From NCBI GenBank assembly GCA_024398125.1, contig JAKSJO010000026.1, forward strand, positions 1 through 35,706: DNA of 35,706 nt. Direction: 5' to 3'. Under the pieces are notes generated by a model. It made no database searches. It was given only the letters and a program-made list of their open reading frames with translations, and was not told the DNA's origin. This stretch comes from Bacteroidales bacterium. GTDB taxonomy: Bacteria; Bacteroidota; Bacteroidia; Bacteroidales; UBA932. Shown in pieces: positions 22,972-31,527 of this stretch. The number at the start of each line of letters is the position of its first letter. The first letter of the stretch is position 1. A program made the position numbers and the translations under genes.

Positions 22972-25035
22972 ATGATTTGTACGACAATCCAAAACAGGAA
23001 CCTGGACGAAATCCAGGCTCTCCTGGACAGCGGAGACATTGAAATGGCGGAGATCCGCCTGGACCGCTGTCCGGACCTTAGCGAAGAAGACATAGAAACA
23101 GTTTTTTCGACCACCGACATTCCTCTGGTCGCGACTTGCCGTATCTCTGACATAAGGGCATCGGTAGCGACTGAACGCGAAGCGGTATCCATTGCCGAGA
23201 AGAAGCTCAAGATCGCCATCGAGGCGGGAGCGAAGTACATGGACCTCGAGACAGAGGCCCCTGCGGCTATGGGAAAGAGGCTGCGCCGTATCGCGAAGCT
23301 CAACGGAACCATCTTCATCCGCTCATTCCACGATTTCAACGGCACCTCGGACAATGTAGCCGAGGAGCTTGAGCGCTGCCGTCAGTATGGTGCAGACCTG
23401 ACCAAGATCGTGACCACAGCCGTCAAGGATGGCGATGTAAAAAAGACCATGTCCCTGTACAGCCTCGTGCCAGAGGGACAGCTGATCGCTTTCTGCATGG
23501 GCGAGAAGGGTCGCGAAAGCCGCATGCTTGCCCTCAAGATGGGCGCGCCTTATACCTATGCCGCACTGGATGAAAGCGAGGCGGCGGCTCCTGGACAGTG
23601 GGCGACCGCAGACATGGTGAAGGCGCTGTACAGCGGTTCCCAGGACTTCCATCTCGGCGAGGTCCGCATGCCTGCTTCGAAAAGCTATGCCCAGCGTGCA
23701 ATCATCGCGGCAGCGCTTGCAGAAGGCACATCTCACCTCCGTGGCTACTCCCCTTGCGCCGACACAGAATCGGCTGTACGCGTGGCCCGTGCCCTTGGCG
23801 CAGAGGTCATCGAGGACGAGGTTCTTGTCATCAAGGGCGTCGGTCCTGTAGGCCCCGGCTGCAATCCATTCGGCATGAAGGAGCTTCATACCGGCGAATC
23901 GGGACTGCTTACCCGCCTTATGATTCCGCTTATGGCGATGCTTAACGGCGAGGACGTTGTCGTAACAGGCGAAAAGACTCTCGTGAACCGTCCTCTCAAG
24001 GGCGCGAACGACATAATGGCGGCCTTCGGAGTCGTGCTTACCAACGCGGTCGCACGCGAGAAGAACGTCAAGGAAATCTACATCCCTGCCAAGGTCAGCG
24101 GCAAGCTCATTCCGGGCAAGGCCGACATCTCAGGCAAGGGAGGCTCACAGCTCATTTCGGGTCTGCTGATGGCCCTGCCTATGGCCGATGTCCAGAGCAC
24201 AATCTACATCAGCGAGCCTAAGAGCATCCCATACATGTTCATCACCGAGGACGTGCTCCGCAAGTTCGGAATCAAGATCGTCAGCGAGATGGAGGGAGGC
24301 GAGGACCTGATCGAGACCCAGGACTGGGGACAGTGCACAGGCATGACCTTCAAGATCCCCGGCGGCCAGAAATACAAGGCTGCGGACATCGATCTCGAAG
24401 GCGACTGGAGCAGCGCGGCCAACTTCCTTGTGGCTGGAGCAATCTTCGGCAGCGCCCAGATCACCGGACTGGACATGATGTCGCTCCAGGCCGACATAAC
24501 CATCATGGATGTGCTCGTCGAGGCTGGCGCAAGCATTTCGCAGATCGACACAGACTATATCGACTCAGTCGCAGAGGCCGCCACTCTTGCCGGTGTCGCT
24601 CCGCGCACAGGCAATGTCTGCGTGGCCAAGGCTCCGCTCGAGCCTTTCGAGTTCGACCTCAACAACGCTCCGGACCTGTTCCCTATCGCTGCCATTCTTG
24701 CGGCATTCTGTCCTGGAACCAGCCGTATCGGCGGAACCGGCAGACTTTCGAACAAGGAATCTGACCGTGGAGCGGCGATTGTAAACACCCTCGACCAGAT
24801 GGGCGTTCCTGCACGCATCGAGGGTGACGACATGATAATCGAGGGCCACTCGCTCAGCTGGCGCCTCGCAAACGGAAAGCTTCTCAAGGGTGGCGAGTAC
24901 ACCTCATATCACGACCACCGCATGGTCATGGCCCTCAAGGTGGCTTCGCTCGGTGCAGACAGCCCTATCGTCATCGACGACGAGAAGTGTGTATGCAAGT
25001 CCTTCCCGGACTTTCTGACTATCTTTGAATCATGA
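22972..25035 (+). CDS. aroDA: Fused 3-dehydroquinate dehydratase (type I) / EPSP synthase
   Basis: One continuous 687-aa frame joins two shikimate-pathway enzymes. Residues 1-220 are type I dehydroquinase: AEIRLD (Glu27), SFHDF with catalytic His120, LTKIVTTA with Schiff-base Lys145, and FCMGEKGRESRMLA. Residues about 225-687 are EPSP synthase: MPASKSYAQRAI (Lys237), GESGLLTRLM in place of the more common NAGTAxR, LVNRPLKG, SGKGGSQLISGLLM, GDWSSAANF, NNAPDLFPIAAIL with the catalytic Asp, NKESDR (Glu596) and YHDHRMVMAL. Both active sites look complete. The two reactions (steps 3 and 6) are not consecutive. It overlaps aroC by 4 bp (ATGA). A possible -7-like box (TAATTTCG, 22960-22967) lies so close that its transcript would be nearly leaderless. 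Confidence 0.93.
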   Translation: MICTTIQNRNLDEIQALLDSGDIEMAEIRLDRCPDLSEEDIETVFSTTDIPLVATCRISDIRASVATEREAVSIAEKKLKIAIEAGAKYMDLETEAPAAMGKRLRRIAKLNGTIFIRSFHDFNGTSDNVAEELERCRQYGADLTKIVTTAVKDGDVKKTMSLYSLVPEGQLIAFCMGEKGRESRMLALKMGAPYTYAALDESEAAAPGQWATADMVKALYSGSQDFHLGEVRMPASKSYAQRAIIAAALAEGTSHLRGYSPCADTESAVRVARALGAEVIEDEVLVIKGVGPVGPGCNPFGMKELHTGESGLLTRLMIPLMAMLNGEDVVVTGEKTLVNRPLKGANDIMAAFGVVLTNAVAREKNVKEIYIPAKVSGKLIPGKADISGKGGSQLISGLLMALPMADVQSTIYISEPKSIPYMFITEDVLRKFGIKIVSEMEGGEDLIETQDWGQCTGMTFKIPGGQKYKAADIDLEGDWSSAANFLVAGAIFGSAQITGLDMMSLQADITIMDVLVEAGASISQIDTDYIDSVAEAATLAGVAPRTGNVCVAKAPLEPFEFDLNNAPDLFPIAAILAAFCPGTSRIGGTGRLSNKESDRGAAIVNTLDQMGVPARIEGDDMIIEGHSLSWRLANGKLLKGGEYTSYHDHRMVMALKVASLGADSPIVIDDEKCVCKSFPDFLTIFES

Positions 25036-26000
25036 ATTCTTTCGGAAGAAACATAAGGGTTTCCATCTTTGGCGAGTCGCACGGAGCCGGCATCGGTGTC
25101 ATCATCGATGGCGTTCCTGCCGGTGTGGAGCTCTCCGAGGCTGATTTCGACACAGACATCGTCCGTAGAGCGTCCGGCGCACTCGGAACGACTCCGCGCA
25201 AGGAGGCTGACAGACCTGAGGTCCTCAGCGGACTCCTCAACGGACATACCACCGGAACCCCTCTTACAATCATATTCCGCAACGGCAACACCCGTTCGGG
25301 AGACTACAGCCAGTTCATGGACCTTCCACGTCCAGGCCACGCAGACCGTGTTGCAGCAGTGAAGTGGAACGGTTTCAACGATCCTCGCGGAGGCGGTCAT
25401 TTCAGCGGCCGCATCACACTGCCGGTTGTAGCAGCCGGAGTCGTAGCCAAGAAGATTCTTGGCGACATCTCCATCAAGGCAGAGCTTACCGAGATCGGTG
25501 GCGAGACCAACCGTGACAACTGGAAGGACCTTCTCAACAAGACCATCGCCGAGGGCGATTCCCTTGGCGGTATCATAGAGTGCCGTGCAAACGGTCTCCC
25601 TGTCGGTCTCGGCGGTCCTTTCTTCGACTCGATGGAGTCGCTTCTCTCGCATGCGATGTTCTCCATCCCGGGAATCCGCGGCGTGGAGTTCGGTGACGGT
25701 TTCGCGGCTTCACGCATGAAGGGGTCGGAGCATAACGACCCGTACGTGGACGGTCGTCCGGCAAAGAACGGTGCCGGCGGCATCAATGGAGGTCTCACCA
25801 ATGGCGAGGAGCTTGTCTTCCGCATCGCCGTGAAGCCTACCGCAAGCATAGCCAGGGCCCAGAGCACCTGGAATTTCAAGAACGGCAGCATGGATACGCT
25901 GGAGGTCAAGGGCAGGCATGACGTCTGCTTCGCTCTGCGCACTCCCGTCATCGTAGAGGCGATGACCGCTCTCGTTCTCGCCGATCAACTCGTCAAGTAA
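25032..26000 (+). CDS. aroC: Chorismate synthase
   Basis: It converts EPSP to chorismate with reduced FMN, immediately after the EPSP synthase step encoded by the overlapping upstream gene. Signature segments: [70 protein letters not shown] and [23 protein letters not shown]. The FGESHG and basic FMN-site residues are present. At 322 aa it is somewhat shorter than the usual 350-360, mainly in the middle. Translation is probably coupled on both sides: ATGA with aroDA and TAATG with sufB. Confidence 0.95.
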   Translation: MNSFGRNIRVSIFGESHGAGIGVIIDGVPAGVELSEADFDTDIVRRASGALGTTPRKEADRPEVLSGLLNGHTTGTPLTIIFRNGNTRSGDYSQFMDLPRPGHADRVAAVKWNGFNDPRGGGHFSGRITLPVVAAGVVAKKILGDISIKAELTEIGGETNRDNWKDLLNKTIAEGDSLGGIIECRANGLPVGLGGPFFDSMESLLSHAMFSIPGIRGVEFGDGFAASRMKGSEHNDPYVDGRPAKNGAGGINGGLTNGEELVFRIAVKPTASIARAQSTWNFKNGSMDTLEVKGRHDVCFALRTPVIVEAMTALVLADQLVK

Positions 26001-27439
26001 TGGCAGCACAGGAAGAACTCAAAGACCTGATCAAGCAGGAATATAAGGAAGGTTTCGTCACCGAGGTCGAGCAGACCTACGTGCCGAAGGGCCTCAACGA
26101 AGATATCATCCGTACAATCTCGAAGATCAAGGAGGAACCGGACTGGATGCTGGAGTTCCGTCTCGACGCTTTCCGTAAGTGGGAGAAGATGGAGCAGCCT
26201 CAGTGGGCTCATCTCGACCTGCCGAAGATCGACTATCAGGACATCATCTATTATGCGGCGCCGAAGAAGGACAGCGAGCGTCCGAAGGAGATCGACCCGA
26301 AGCTGGCCGAGACCTTCGAGAAGCTGGGCATTCCTATCAAGGAGCGTGACGTTCTCGCAGGCGTCGTGGCGGTCGATGCGGTGTTCGACTCTGTGTCCGT
26401 GACCACCACCTATCGCAAGACCCTGGCCGAGAAGGGCATCATCTTCTGTTCCTTCTCGGAGGCCATCAAGGAGCATCCGGATCTGGTGCGCAAGCATCTG
26501 GCAAGCGTCGTTCCCGTGGGTGACAACTATTTTGCGGCTCTCAATTCGGCTGTCTTCAGCGACGGCTCTTTCGTGTACATCCCCAAGGGCGTGAAGTGTC
26601 CTATGGACCTGAGCAGCTATTTCCGTATCAACGCGAGCGGTACCGGCCAGTTCGAGCGTACCCTTATCGTGGCTGACGAGGGCTCGACTCTGAGCTACAT
26701 GGAGGGCTGCACAGCACCTATGCGTGACGAGAACCAGCTTCATGCAGCCGTAGTAGAGATTGTTGTCGAGAAGGATGCCGATGTGAAGTATTCGACTGTC
26801 CAGAACTGGTATCCCGGCGATGAGAACGGCAAGGGCGGCATCCTGAACCTCGTGACAAAGCGAGGCATCTGCAAGGGCAGCGGCAGCCATCTGTCGTGGA
26901 CCCAGGTGGAGACCGGCTCGGCCATCACCTGGAAGTATCCAAGCACCATCCTCATGGGCGACCATTCGTCGTCGGAGTTCTATTCCGTGGCGCTTACCAA
27001 CAACTGGCAGCAGGCCGATACCGGTACAAAGATGATCCATATCGGCCGCGACACCCGCAGCCGCATCGTCAGCAAGGGTATTTCCGCCGGCCACAGCCAG
27101 AACAGCTATCGCGGCCAGGTGCGTATCAACAAGGGGGCTGAGCATGCACGCAACTATTCTCAGTGCGACAGCCTTCTGATAGGTTCCCAGTGCGGAGCCC
27201 ATACATTCCCGCTCATCCAGAGCGCCAATCCTGGTGCAGTTGTGGAGCATGAGGCGACGACCTCGAAAATCAGCGAGGATCAGCTTTTCTACTGTACCCA
27301 GCGCGGTATCGCAAAGGAGGATGCTGTGGGTCTTATCGTGAACGGCTATGCGCGTGACGTACTGTCCCGCCTGCCTATGGAGTTTGCCGTCGAGGCACAG
27401 AAGCTGCTCTCCGTTTCCCTTGAGGGGGCAGTCGGTTAA
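26000..27439 (+). CDS. sufB: Fe-S cluster assembly scaffold protein SufB
   Basis: SufB forms the SufBCD scaffold on which Fe-S clusters are built in the cytoplasm. Family segments: [84 protein letters not shown] and [47 protein letters not shown]. The last holds the functional Cys and Glu region. Length 479 aa is standard. No sufC or sufD is adjacent, so they must lie elsewhere. Its ATG overlaps the aroC stop, so it is expressed with the shikimate genes. Confidence 0.96.
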   Translation: MAAQEELKDLIKQEYKEGFVTEVEQTYVPKGLNEDIIRTISKIKEEPDWMLEFRLDAFRKWEKMEQPQWAHLDLPKIDYQDIIYYAAPKKDSERPKEIDPKLAETFEKLGIPIKERDVLAGVVAVDAVFDSVSVTTTYRKTLAEKGIIFCSFSEAIKEHPDLVRKHLASVVPVGDNYFAALNSAVFSDGSFVYIPKGVKCPMDLSSYFRINASGTGQFERTLIVADEGSTLSYMEGCTAPMRDENQLHAAVVEIVVEKDADVKYSTVQNWYPGDENGKGGILNLVTKRGICKGSGSHLSWTQVETGSAITWKYPSTILMGDHSSSEFYSVALTNNWQQADTGTKMIHIGRDTRSRIVSKGISAGHSQNSYRGQVRINKGAEHARNYSQCDSLLIGSQCGAHTFPLIQSANPGAVVEHEATTSKISEDQLFYCTQRGIAKEDAVGLIVNGYARDVLSRLPMEFAVEAQKLLSVSLEGAVG

Positions 27440-27466
27440 TTGATAAAAGCAATCTTAGTCAGTAGT

Positions 27467-28048
27467 ATGTTTTGGGATATAATTGCGTCCGTTCTCGGAC
27501 TCACCTGCGTTTTTCTCGCGGGTCGCAACAGCAAGTATAATTTCTGGGTGGGCTACCTGTATACCACGGCACTTTTCGTGCTGTTCATGCAGAAGAACCT
27601 TGTAGCTTCGCTCATACTCCAGCCCGTTTCGTTGTGCATCAACATGATCGGCCATTGGCGCTGGACCCATCCGAGGGAGGAGGAGAAGAGTTCGAAGGAT
27701 TCCTCTGCTCTTCGCGTGAGCGGCATGGGATGGCCTGAGCGTATCATGGCGGTCGTGACCGTGTTTGTCGTTGCCGGCCTCTGGGGCTGGCTTCTTGACA
27801 GGCTTTTCCCTCTGGATCCTCATCCTTACCTCGATTCCTGCGTGACCGTGCTGATCCTTGTGGCTCAGTATCTGTCGGCGCAGAAGAAGTGGGAATGCTG
27901 GATCGCCTGGCTGGTCGTCAACATCTCCCAGATGGCGCTGCACCTCAGCGTGGGCAACTATTTCATGCCTGTCGTCTGCGGCCTCTACCTCATCAACGGC
28001 ATCATCTCTCTCCGCAACTGGTCCAAGCTTTACCAGAACAAGGCGTAG
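27467..28048 (+). CDS. pnuC: PnuC-type nicotinamide riboside transporter (193 aa)
   Basis: This is an integral membrane protein with about seven hydrophobic segments. PnuC features include FLAGRNSKYNFWVGYLYTTALFVLFMQKNLVASLILQ, the MIGHWRW segment and the conserved KKWECWIAWLVVNISQMALH containing the substrate-site Trp and Asn. Length fits the family. I chose ATG 27467 (MFWDIIASVLG); a TTG at 27440 directly after the sufB stop would add nine residues. Substrate could also be another vitamin (PnuT/PnuX types), as no vitamin-pathway gene lies next to it. Confidence 0.85.
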   Translation: MFWDIIASVLGLTCVFLAGRNSKYNFWVGYLYTTALFVLFMQKNLVASLILQPVSLCINMIGHWRWTHPREEEKSSKDSSALRVSGMGWPERIMAVVTVFVVAGLWGWLLDRLFPLDPHPYLDSCVTVLILVAQYLSAQKKWECWIAWLVVNISQMALHLSVGNYFMPVVCGLYLINGIISLRNWSKLYQNKA

Positions 28049-28170
28049 CTTTATTATTGCAATTTACAAAGATTAGATAACGCAGTCCTTTACGAAGATG
28101 ATATAGGACGCATGCAAAGATTTCATATAGAGCGCGACTAAACGAATCTAACAATCTCAACTTTCTATCG

Positions 28171-28178
28171 TATTTTTG
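28171..28178 (+). promoter_or_regulatory. -7 promoter box for the 152-aa unknown gene
   Basis: TATTTTTG is a perfect match. The transcript would begin near 28185 and start with a small hairpin (CTCTCA/TGAGAG, 28189-28207). The rest of the 28049-28238 gap holds no gene that I can see. Confidence 0.6.
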
Positions 28179-28238
28179 CAACAACAGACTCTCAGAAGAA
28201 TTGAGAGCCGTACGAAGACCATTCAACGCCCTTGGAAT

Positions 28239-28697
28239 ATGATTTACGAAAAGAATAACGAGATGGATTTCATGAGGGAGCTCCGCGAGACGATATTGAC
28301 CGGGAACCTGTCGAGGCTGTCGATGGGGACAATGCTCTTCCATGAGAGCGGCGTGATAGTGACCGATGATGTCGAGGAAGAGTATATCAATCCTGACAAG
28401 AACGAGACTGTCGTCGAGACCGGACATGCATCGGAACTGAGCTGGATGCTGTACCAGATCAAGGCGAACATGCACGGAACCATGCTGGATTATACCAGAG
28501 ACGAGTTCTTCGGCATGCTGGCTGACGCCGCCAACATGGCCATTGCCCGTACAGATGACAGGACGGCGATCCTGCTGGCGGTCTTCCTGGAGCTGTCTTT
28601 TCTTGCCCTCAATTCAAAGCAGGTCCGTATGGACAGGATCAAGGATGAGGCCCTTGCCTGTGCGGCCAGCCTCGCCGACCTCGCTGAAAAGATGTAG
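28239..28697 (+). CDS. Unknown cytoplasmic protein (152 aa)
   Basis: I do not recognise this protein. ATG 28239 (MIYEKNNEMDFMREL) is favoured because the promoter box lies at 28171; MDFMREL a few codons later is an alternative. It has no signal peptide or membrane segment. It appears largely helical and acidic, with a short hydrophobic helix near the C-terminus (RTAILLAVFLELSFLAL) and Met-rich middle segments (MLYQIKANMHGTMLDY). The gene stands alone between its own promoter and a terminator, so context gives no functional clue. Confidence 0.65.
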   Translation: MIYEKNNEMDFMRELRETILTGNLSRLSMGTMLFHESGVIVTDDVEEEYINPDKNETVVETGHASELSWMLYQIKANMHGTMLDYTRDEFFGMLADAANMAIARTDDRTAILLAVFLELSFLALNSKQVRMDRIKDEALACAASLADLAEKM

Positions 28698-28715
28698 CGA
28701 CCGAGAAAAAAATAA

Positions 28716-28745
28716 AGAGCCTGGCCAAAATCATGGTAAGGCTCT
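28716..28745. terminator. Terminator between convergent genes
   Basis: A 7-bp stem AGAGCCT (28716-28722) with AGGCTCT (28739-28745) has a 16-nt loop. A-rich sequence on the left and T-rich sequence on the right (CATTCTATTTT) make it potentially bidirectional, serving the 152-aa unknown and the metalloprotease-like gene. Confidence 0.6.
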
Positions 28746-28788
28746 CATTCTATTTTCCTGTACGGATTCGTCTGTTCCGAAGGAAGGA

Positions 28789-29649
28789 TTACTCGGTCCA
28801 GTTGTACTCGTTGACGTACTTGTGGCAAGAGATCTTGTCCTTTGGCTCTGGGAAGAACTCGGCGATGATGTCGTAGAGGTATGGGTCGTATCTCTTCATC
28901 TCTTCGCGGGTGTTGATCCAGTTGTGCTTGCCGTTTCCGTTCTTCTCTGGAACCTCAGCGTTTACGTTGAACCAGTTCTGAACGCCCTCTGCCCAGTATT
29001 CCTCGATGTTGGTTGCTGCGTAGGTGTTCTGGTACTTGCCGGCTGCGAGTGCCTGGTCGAGGCCCTTCTGGAGACGCTCGTTGATGTCAGGACGTGCGGT
29101 TACGAGACCTACGAGATGGATTGAGTGCGAGAACTCGTGGATGAGGATATCCTCTGCGTGATACTTGTCAATCTGGTATCCGAGCACGTTCTCCTCTGCA
29201 CAAGAAGTGACAGGATCATACTTGGTACCGCCGAGACCGCGGGCGCGGAGATCCCAGTTGAGGGTTGTGTCATTGACGAGGAATCTGTGCTCAGGGACGT
29301 CTGTGGTACCTTCGTAGCGACCCATGCAGGTAACGCGTGTCTTATAGCGTACGAGTGAATCGTGAACGTCCTTTGGAAGATAGTTGGTCATGTAGTAGAT
29401 GGTACGGTATGCAGCGACAAGGGCACTGTCAGGGCAACGCCATGATGATGCGAGTCCGATACCGTTCACATCGACGTACTTCTTGTACCATGGGTCAAGG
29501 CCAAGCTCTGCAGGAGGTGCAGTGATGGTGAATTCAGGAATCTCAGCGAATGGCTGATCGTTCATGTCGACGGCCTTCTTTGGGCCGTTCTGGCTGCAAG
29601 ATGCGACTGCACCAAGGGTGATTGCCGCTGCGAGAAAGAATTTTTTCAT
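28789..29649 (-). CDS. Putative zinc metalloprotease lipoprotein (286 aa)
   Basis: Start 29649 gives a lipoprotein signal, MKKFFLAAAITLGAVASC with Cys18. The HExxH zinc motif is at 171-175 (ILIHEFSHSIHLVG). A candidate third ligand lies in NIEEYWAEGVQNWFN, probably Glu221, as in gluzincins. Other notable segments are NYLPKDVHDSLVRYKTRV, WDLRARGLGGTKYDP and RYDPYLYDIIAEFFPE. A secreted or outer-membrane-anchored peptidase is inferred; substrate unknown. The codon bias is strong, suggesting good expression. A perfect -7 box on minus (29674-29681) lies 25 bp upstream. Confidence 0.75.
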   Translation of the reverse strand: MKKFFLAAAITLGAVASCSQNGPKKAVDMNDQPFAEIPEFTITAPPAELGLDPWYKKYVDVNGIGLASSWRCPDSALVAAYRTIYYMTNYLPKDVHDSLVRYKTRVTCMGRYEGTTDVPEHRFLVNDTTLNWDLRARGLGGTKYDPVTSCAEENVLGYQIDKYHAEDILIHEFSHSIHLVGLVTARPDINERLQKGLDQALAAGKYQNTYAATNIEEYWAEGVQNWFNVNAEVPEKNGNGKHNWINTREEMKRYDPYLYDIIAEFFPEPKDKISCHKYVNEYNWTE

Positions 29650-29673
29650 CTGTCTATTGTTTTGTTTGCGTCC

Positions 29674-29681
29674 CAAAAGTA
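29674..29681 (-). promoter_or_regulatory. -7 promoter box for the metalloprotease-like gene
   Basis: Plus CAAAAGTA reads TACTTTTG on minus, a perfect match. The leader would be about 17 nt, supporting the start at 29649. Confidence 0.65.
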
Positions 29682-29753
29682 CAAAAAAAACGCTTTCGCC
29701 TTATCATCAGGCAAATCAAAATGGACAACAGCACGTAAAAATGGACTATTCTG

Positions 29754-30509
29754 CTAGTCGAAGCAGAAAGAAGCTCCTCGGAAATTCGAAATGCAGCGCG
29801 GCGTCAGCTCTGGGACCTCCTCATCGACTGCATTGCAAATAGTTTCTGCGATGAGCTGATGGCCTTTCTCGTTCGGATGGATTCCATCAATGCACATGTA
29901 CTCCCTAAGGTCTCTCTTCTCAAGGAACGGAGATGTGATATCTATGAGGCGGACACCCTCGCGGCGAGCGAGCTTCATGATCTCAAGATTATACATCTCG
30001 TGGTAGTTGATGATGCACTTTGTCTGGCCACCGAGCCAGTTCATGACATTCGCCTTCTGGTCCTGGGTGAAGTCACGGCTGACATAATCCAGATAAAGAT
30101 CCGGCTCGAGCGGGAGGATGGAAAGAAGGACGGGAGTCTTGCCTCTTGCCTTGAGCATTCTCACGACCTCACGGTACTTCTCGTAAAAGATGTCCAGCGG
30201 GGTGTTGGGTCTTATGTTCCTGTCCGGATTGTCAGCGATGGTCTTCCAAGGGAAGTCGCTGTCGTTGCCACCGTATTTAAGGATTACGTAATCGCTTCCG
30301 TCGATTGCCGGAAGACGGCGTGTAATCTCCGACAGCGCGTGGGTGATAGTGTTGCCGAAGCGCGCGAAGTTCTCGAGATTGATTCCGAGTCTTTCGGTGC
30401 AGATATTGGTAAAGCTCATGTCCGTGAGCTCGTATCTTGATTCATTATTATCATTGTTGAAGACGATGCCCTTGAGGACCGAGTCTCCGAAACCGACTAC
30501 ATTTTTCAT
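29754..30509 (-). CDS. SGNH/GDSL-type hydrolase (251 aa)
   Basis: The four SGNH blocks are visible: block I GFGDSVLKG with nucleophile Ser10, the Gly in FARFGNTI, block III GGND with Asn82, and block V DGIHPNEKGHQLIAE with the catalytic Asp and His near residue 218. These enzymes hydrolyse esters of lipids, carbohydrates or acylated polymers. There is no signal peptide, so action is probably cytoplasmic. It is monocistronic with its own promoter (30532-30539) and is divergent from the LytTR gene. Confidence 0.88.
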   Translation of the reverse strand: MKNVVGFGDSVLKGIVFNNDNNESRYELTDMSFTNICTERLGINLENFARFGNTITHALSEITRRLPAIDGSDYVILKYGGNDSDFPWKTIADNPDRNIRPNTPLDIFYEKYREVVRMLKARGKTPVLLSILPLEPDLYLDYVSRDFTQDQKANVMNWLGGQTKCIINYHEMYNLEIMKLARREGVRLIDITSPFLEKRDLREYMCIDGIHPNEKGHQLIAETICNAVDEEVPELTPRCISNFRGASFCFD

Positions 30510-30531
30510 GTTCTTGTGTGTTTGGTCGATG

Positions 30532-30539
30532 CAAAAGTA
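30532..30539 (-). promoter_or_regulatory. -7 promoter box for the SGNH hydrolase gene
   Basis: Plus CAAAAGTA reads TACTTTTG on minus, a perfect match 23 bp upstream of the ATG at 30509. No clear -33 box was found. Confidence 0.65.
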
Positions 30540-30604
30540 GAGGGTCGGAATCGGCCGGGAAAATAAGTGTGATAGGTATGGGCAAATAGTGACGAAAATG
30601 ACTG

Positions 30605-30657
30605 TTTTGTGACAAAATTACGTTATTTGGGATAAAAAAAGCTTTTACTTATCTTTG
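30605..30657 (+). promoter_or_regulatory. Promoter and candidate operator of the LytTR regulator
   Basis: A well-formed promoter: TTTG (30626-30629), 20-bp spacer, TATCTTTG (30650-30657). Just upstream lies a perfect palindrome TTTTGTGACAAAA (30605-30617). GTGAC or GTCAC recurs near 30590, 30609, 30658 and 30670, flanking the promoter. Such repeats are candidate binding sites for the LytTR protein or another regulator. Confidence 0.65.
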
Positions 30658-30681
30658 TCACACCATTACAGTGACAGAGAG

Positions 30682-31503
30682 ATGAACGAATTCAAGATAG
30701 TTTTCAGGCCGTTTTCGACACAGGTTCTTCACATTGTGATACTGCCGGTCTTCTTCTATGTTTTCAACCTGGCCTACCGCCCGTTCAGGGTAGACCAGTT
30801 CCTTACCATGGGAAGGCTGAACTATGTATTCCACCTGACCATGCTCGCTTGCATACTTCTCGTTTGCATCGCGATCGCCAGGGTGTCGCTGCACTTCATC
30901 AAGGATCTCACCTCGGAGCACGGGACATACGAATTCAGCCTTTCGACATACATCGCATGGTGTTTTCTCGAGATACTGTTCGCGTCGCTGTTCATGGGAC
31001 TGTACATCTGGCTGTTCAAGAAGAGCGGCCCGGTCTACTTCAACATGGTCCTCAAGTCTATCCAGCTGATCACATTCAGCTGCGTGTATCCATACGTGAT
31101 CCTGGAGCTCGCGCTGACGTCCTATAGCCGCGGCCACAGGAAAATGGATTCCAAGGAGGACGAGATGCTGCGATTCCACGATGACAAGAACAATCTCAAG
31201 TTCGTCATCGCGGCAAAGTCCATACTCTACATTACCGCAGAGGAAAACTATATCAGGGTATGGTATATTGACGGAAGCAAGGAGAAGGACTATGTCATCC
31301 GCAATACGATGAAGTCAATAGTGGACCTCTGTGCCGAAGGCGGGCTCGTACGCTGTCACAGATCCTACTATATCAATCCAAGCCACGTCAAGGTGCTCGG
31401 CAAGGACGGTGACGGCATGCTGCATGCAGTAATGGACGACACCAAGGCATCGTCCATTCCGGTCTCGAAGAGATATTACGAAGAACTCCTCGCTCTTATT
31501 TAG
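30682..31503 (+). CDS. Membrane-anchored LytTR-domain transcriptional regulator (273 aa)
   Basis: ATG 30682 suits the promoter at 30650. About four membrane segments occupy residues 15-155 (QVLHIVILPVFFYVF; FHLTMLACILLVCIAIA; YIAWCFLEILFASLFMGLYIWLF; LITFSCVYPYVILELAL). A cytoplasmic LytTR DNA-binding domain follows at about 170-273: KSILYITAEENYIRVWYIDG, YVIRNTMKSIVDL, LVRCHRSYYINPSHV and SIPVSKRYYEEL. There is no receiver domain, so any signal must come through the membrane part or protein level. This 4TM-LytTR arrangement is found in Bacteroidetes. It is convergent with mtnN. Confidence 0.88.
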   Translation: MNEFKIVFRPFSTQVLHIVILPVFFYVFNLAYRPFRVDQFLTMGRLNYVFHLTMLACILLVCIAIARVSLHFIKDLTSEHGTYEFSLSTYIAWCFLEILFASLFMGLYIWLFKKSGPVYFNMVLKSIQLITFSCVYPYVILELALTSYSRGHRKMDSKEDEMLRFHDDKNNLKFVIAAKSILYITAEENYIRVWYIDGSKEKDYVIRNTMKSIVDLCAEGGLVRCHRSYYINPSHVKVLGKDGDGMLHAVMDDTKASSIPVSKRYYEELLALI

Positions 31504-31527
31504 GCCGCTCTGAAATCCGAGCCGCAT

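Noticed and set aside
25985-27250. 421-aa open frame antisense to sufB
   Set aside because: It is a shadow of a strongly conserved gene; its composition (His/Leu/Arg/Asp-rich) is typical of reverse-complement artefacts.
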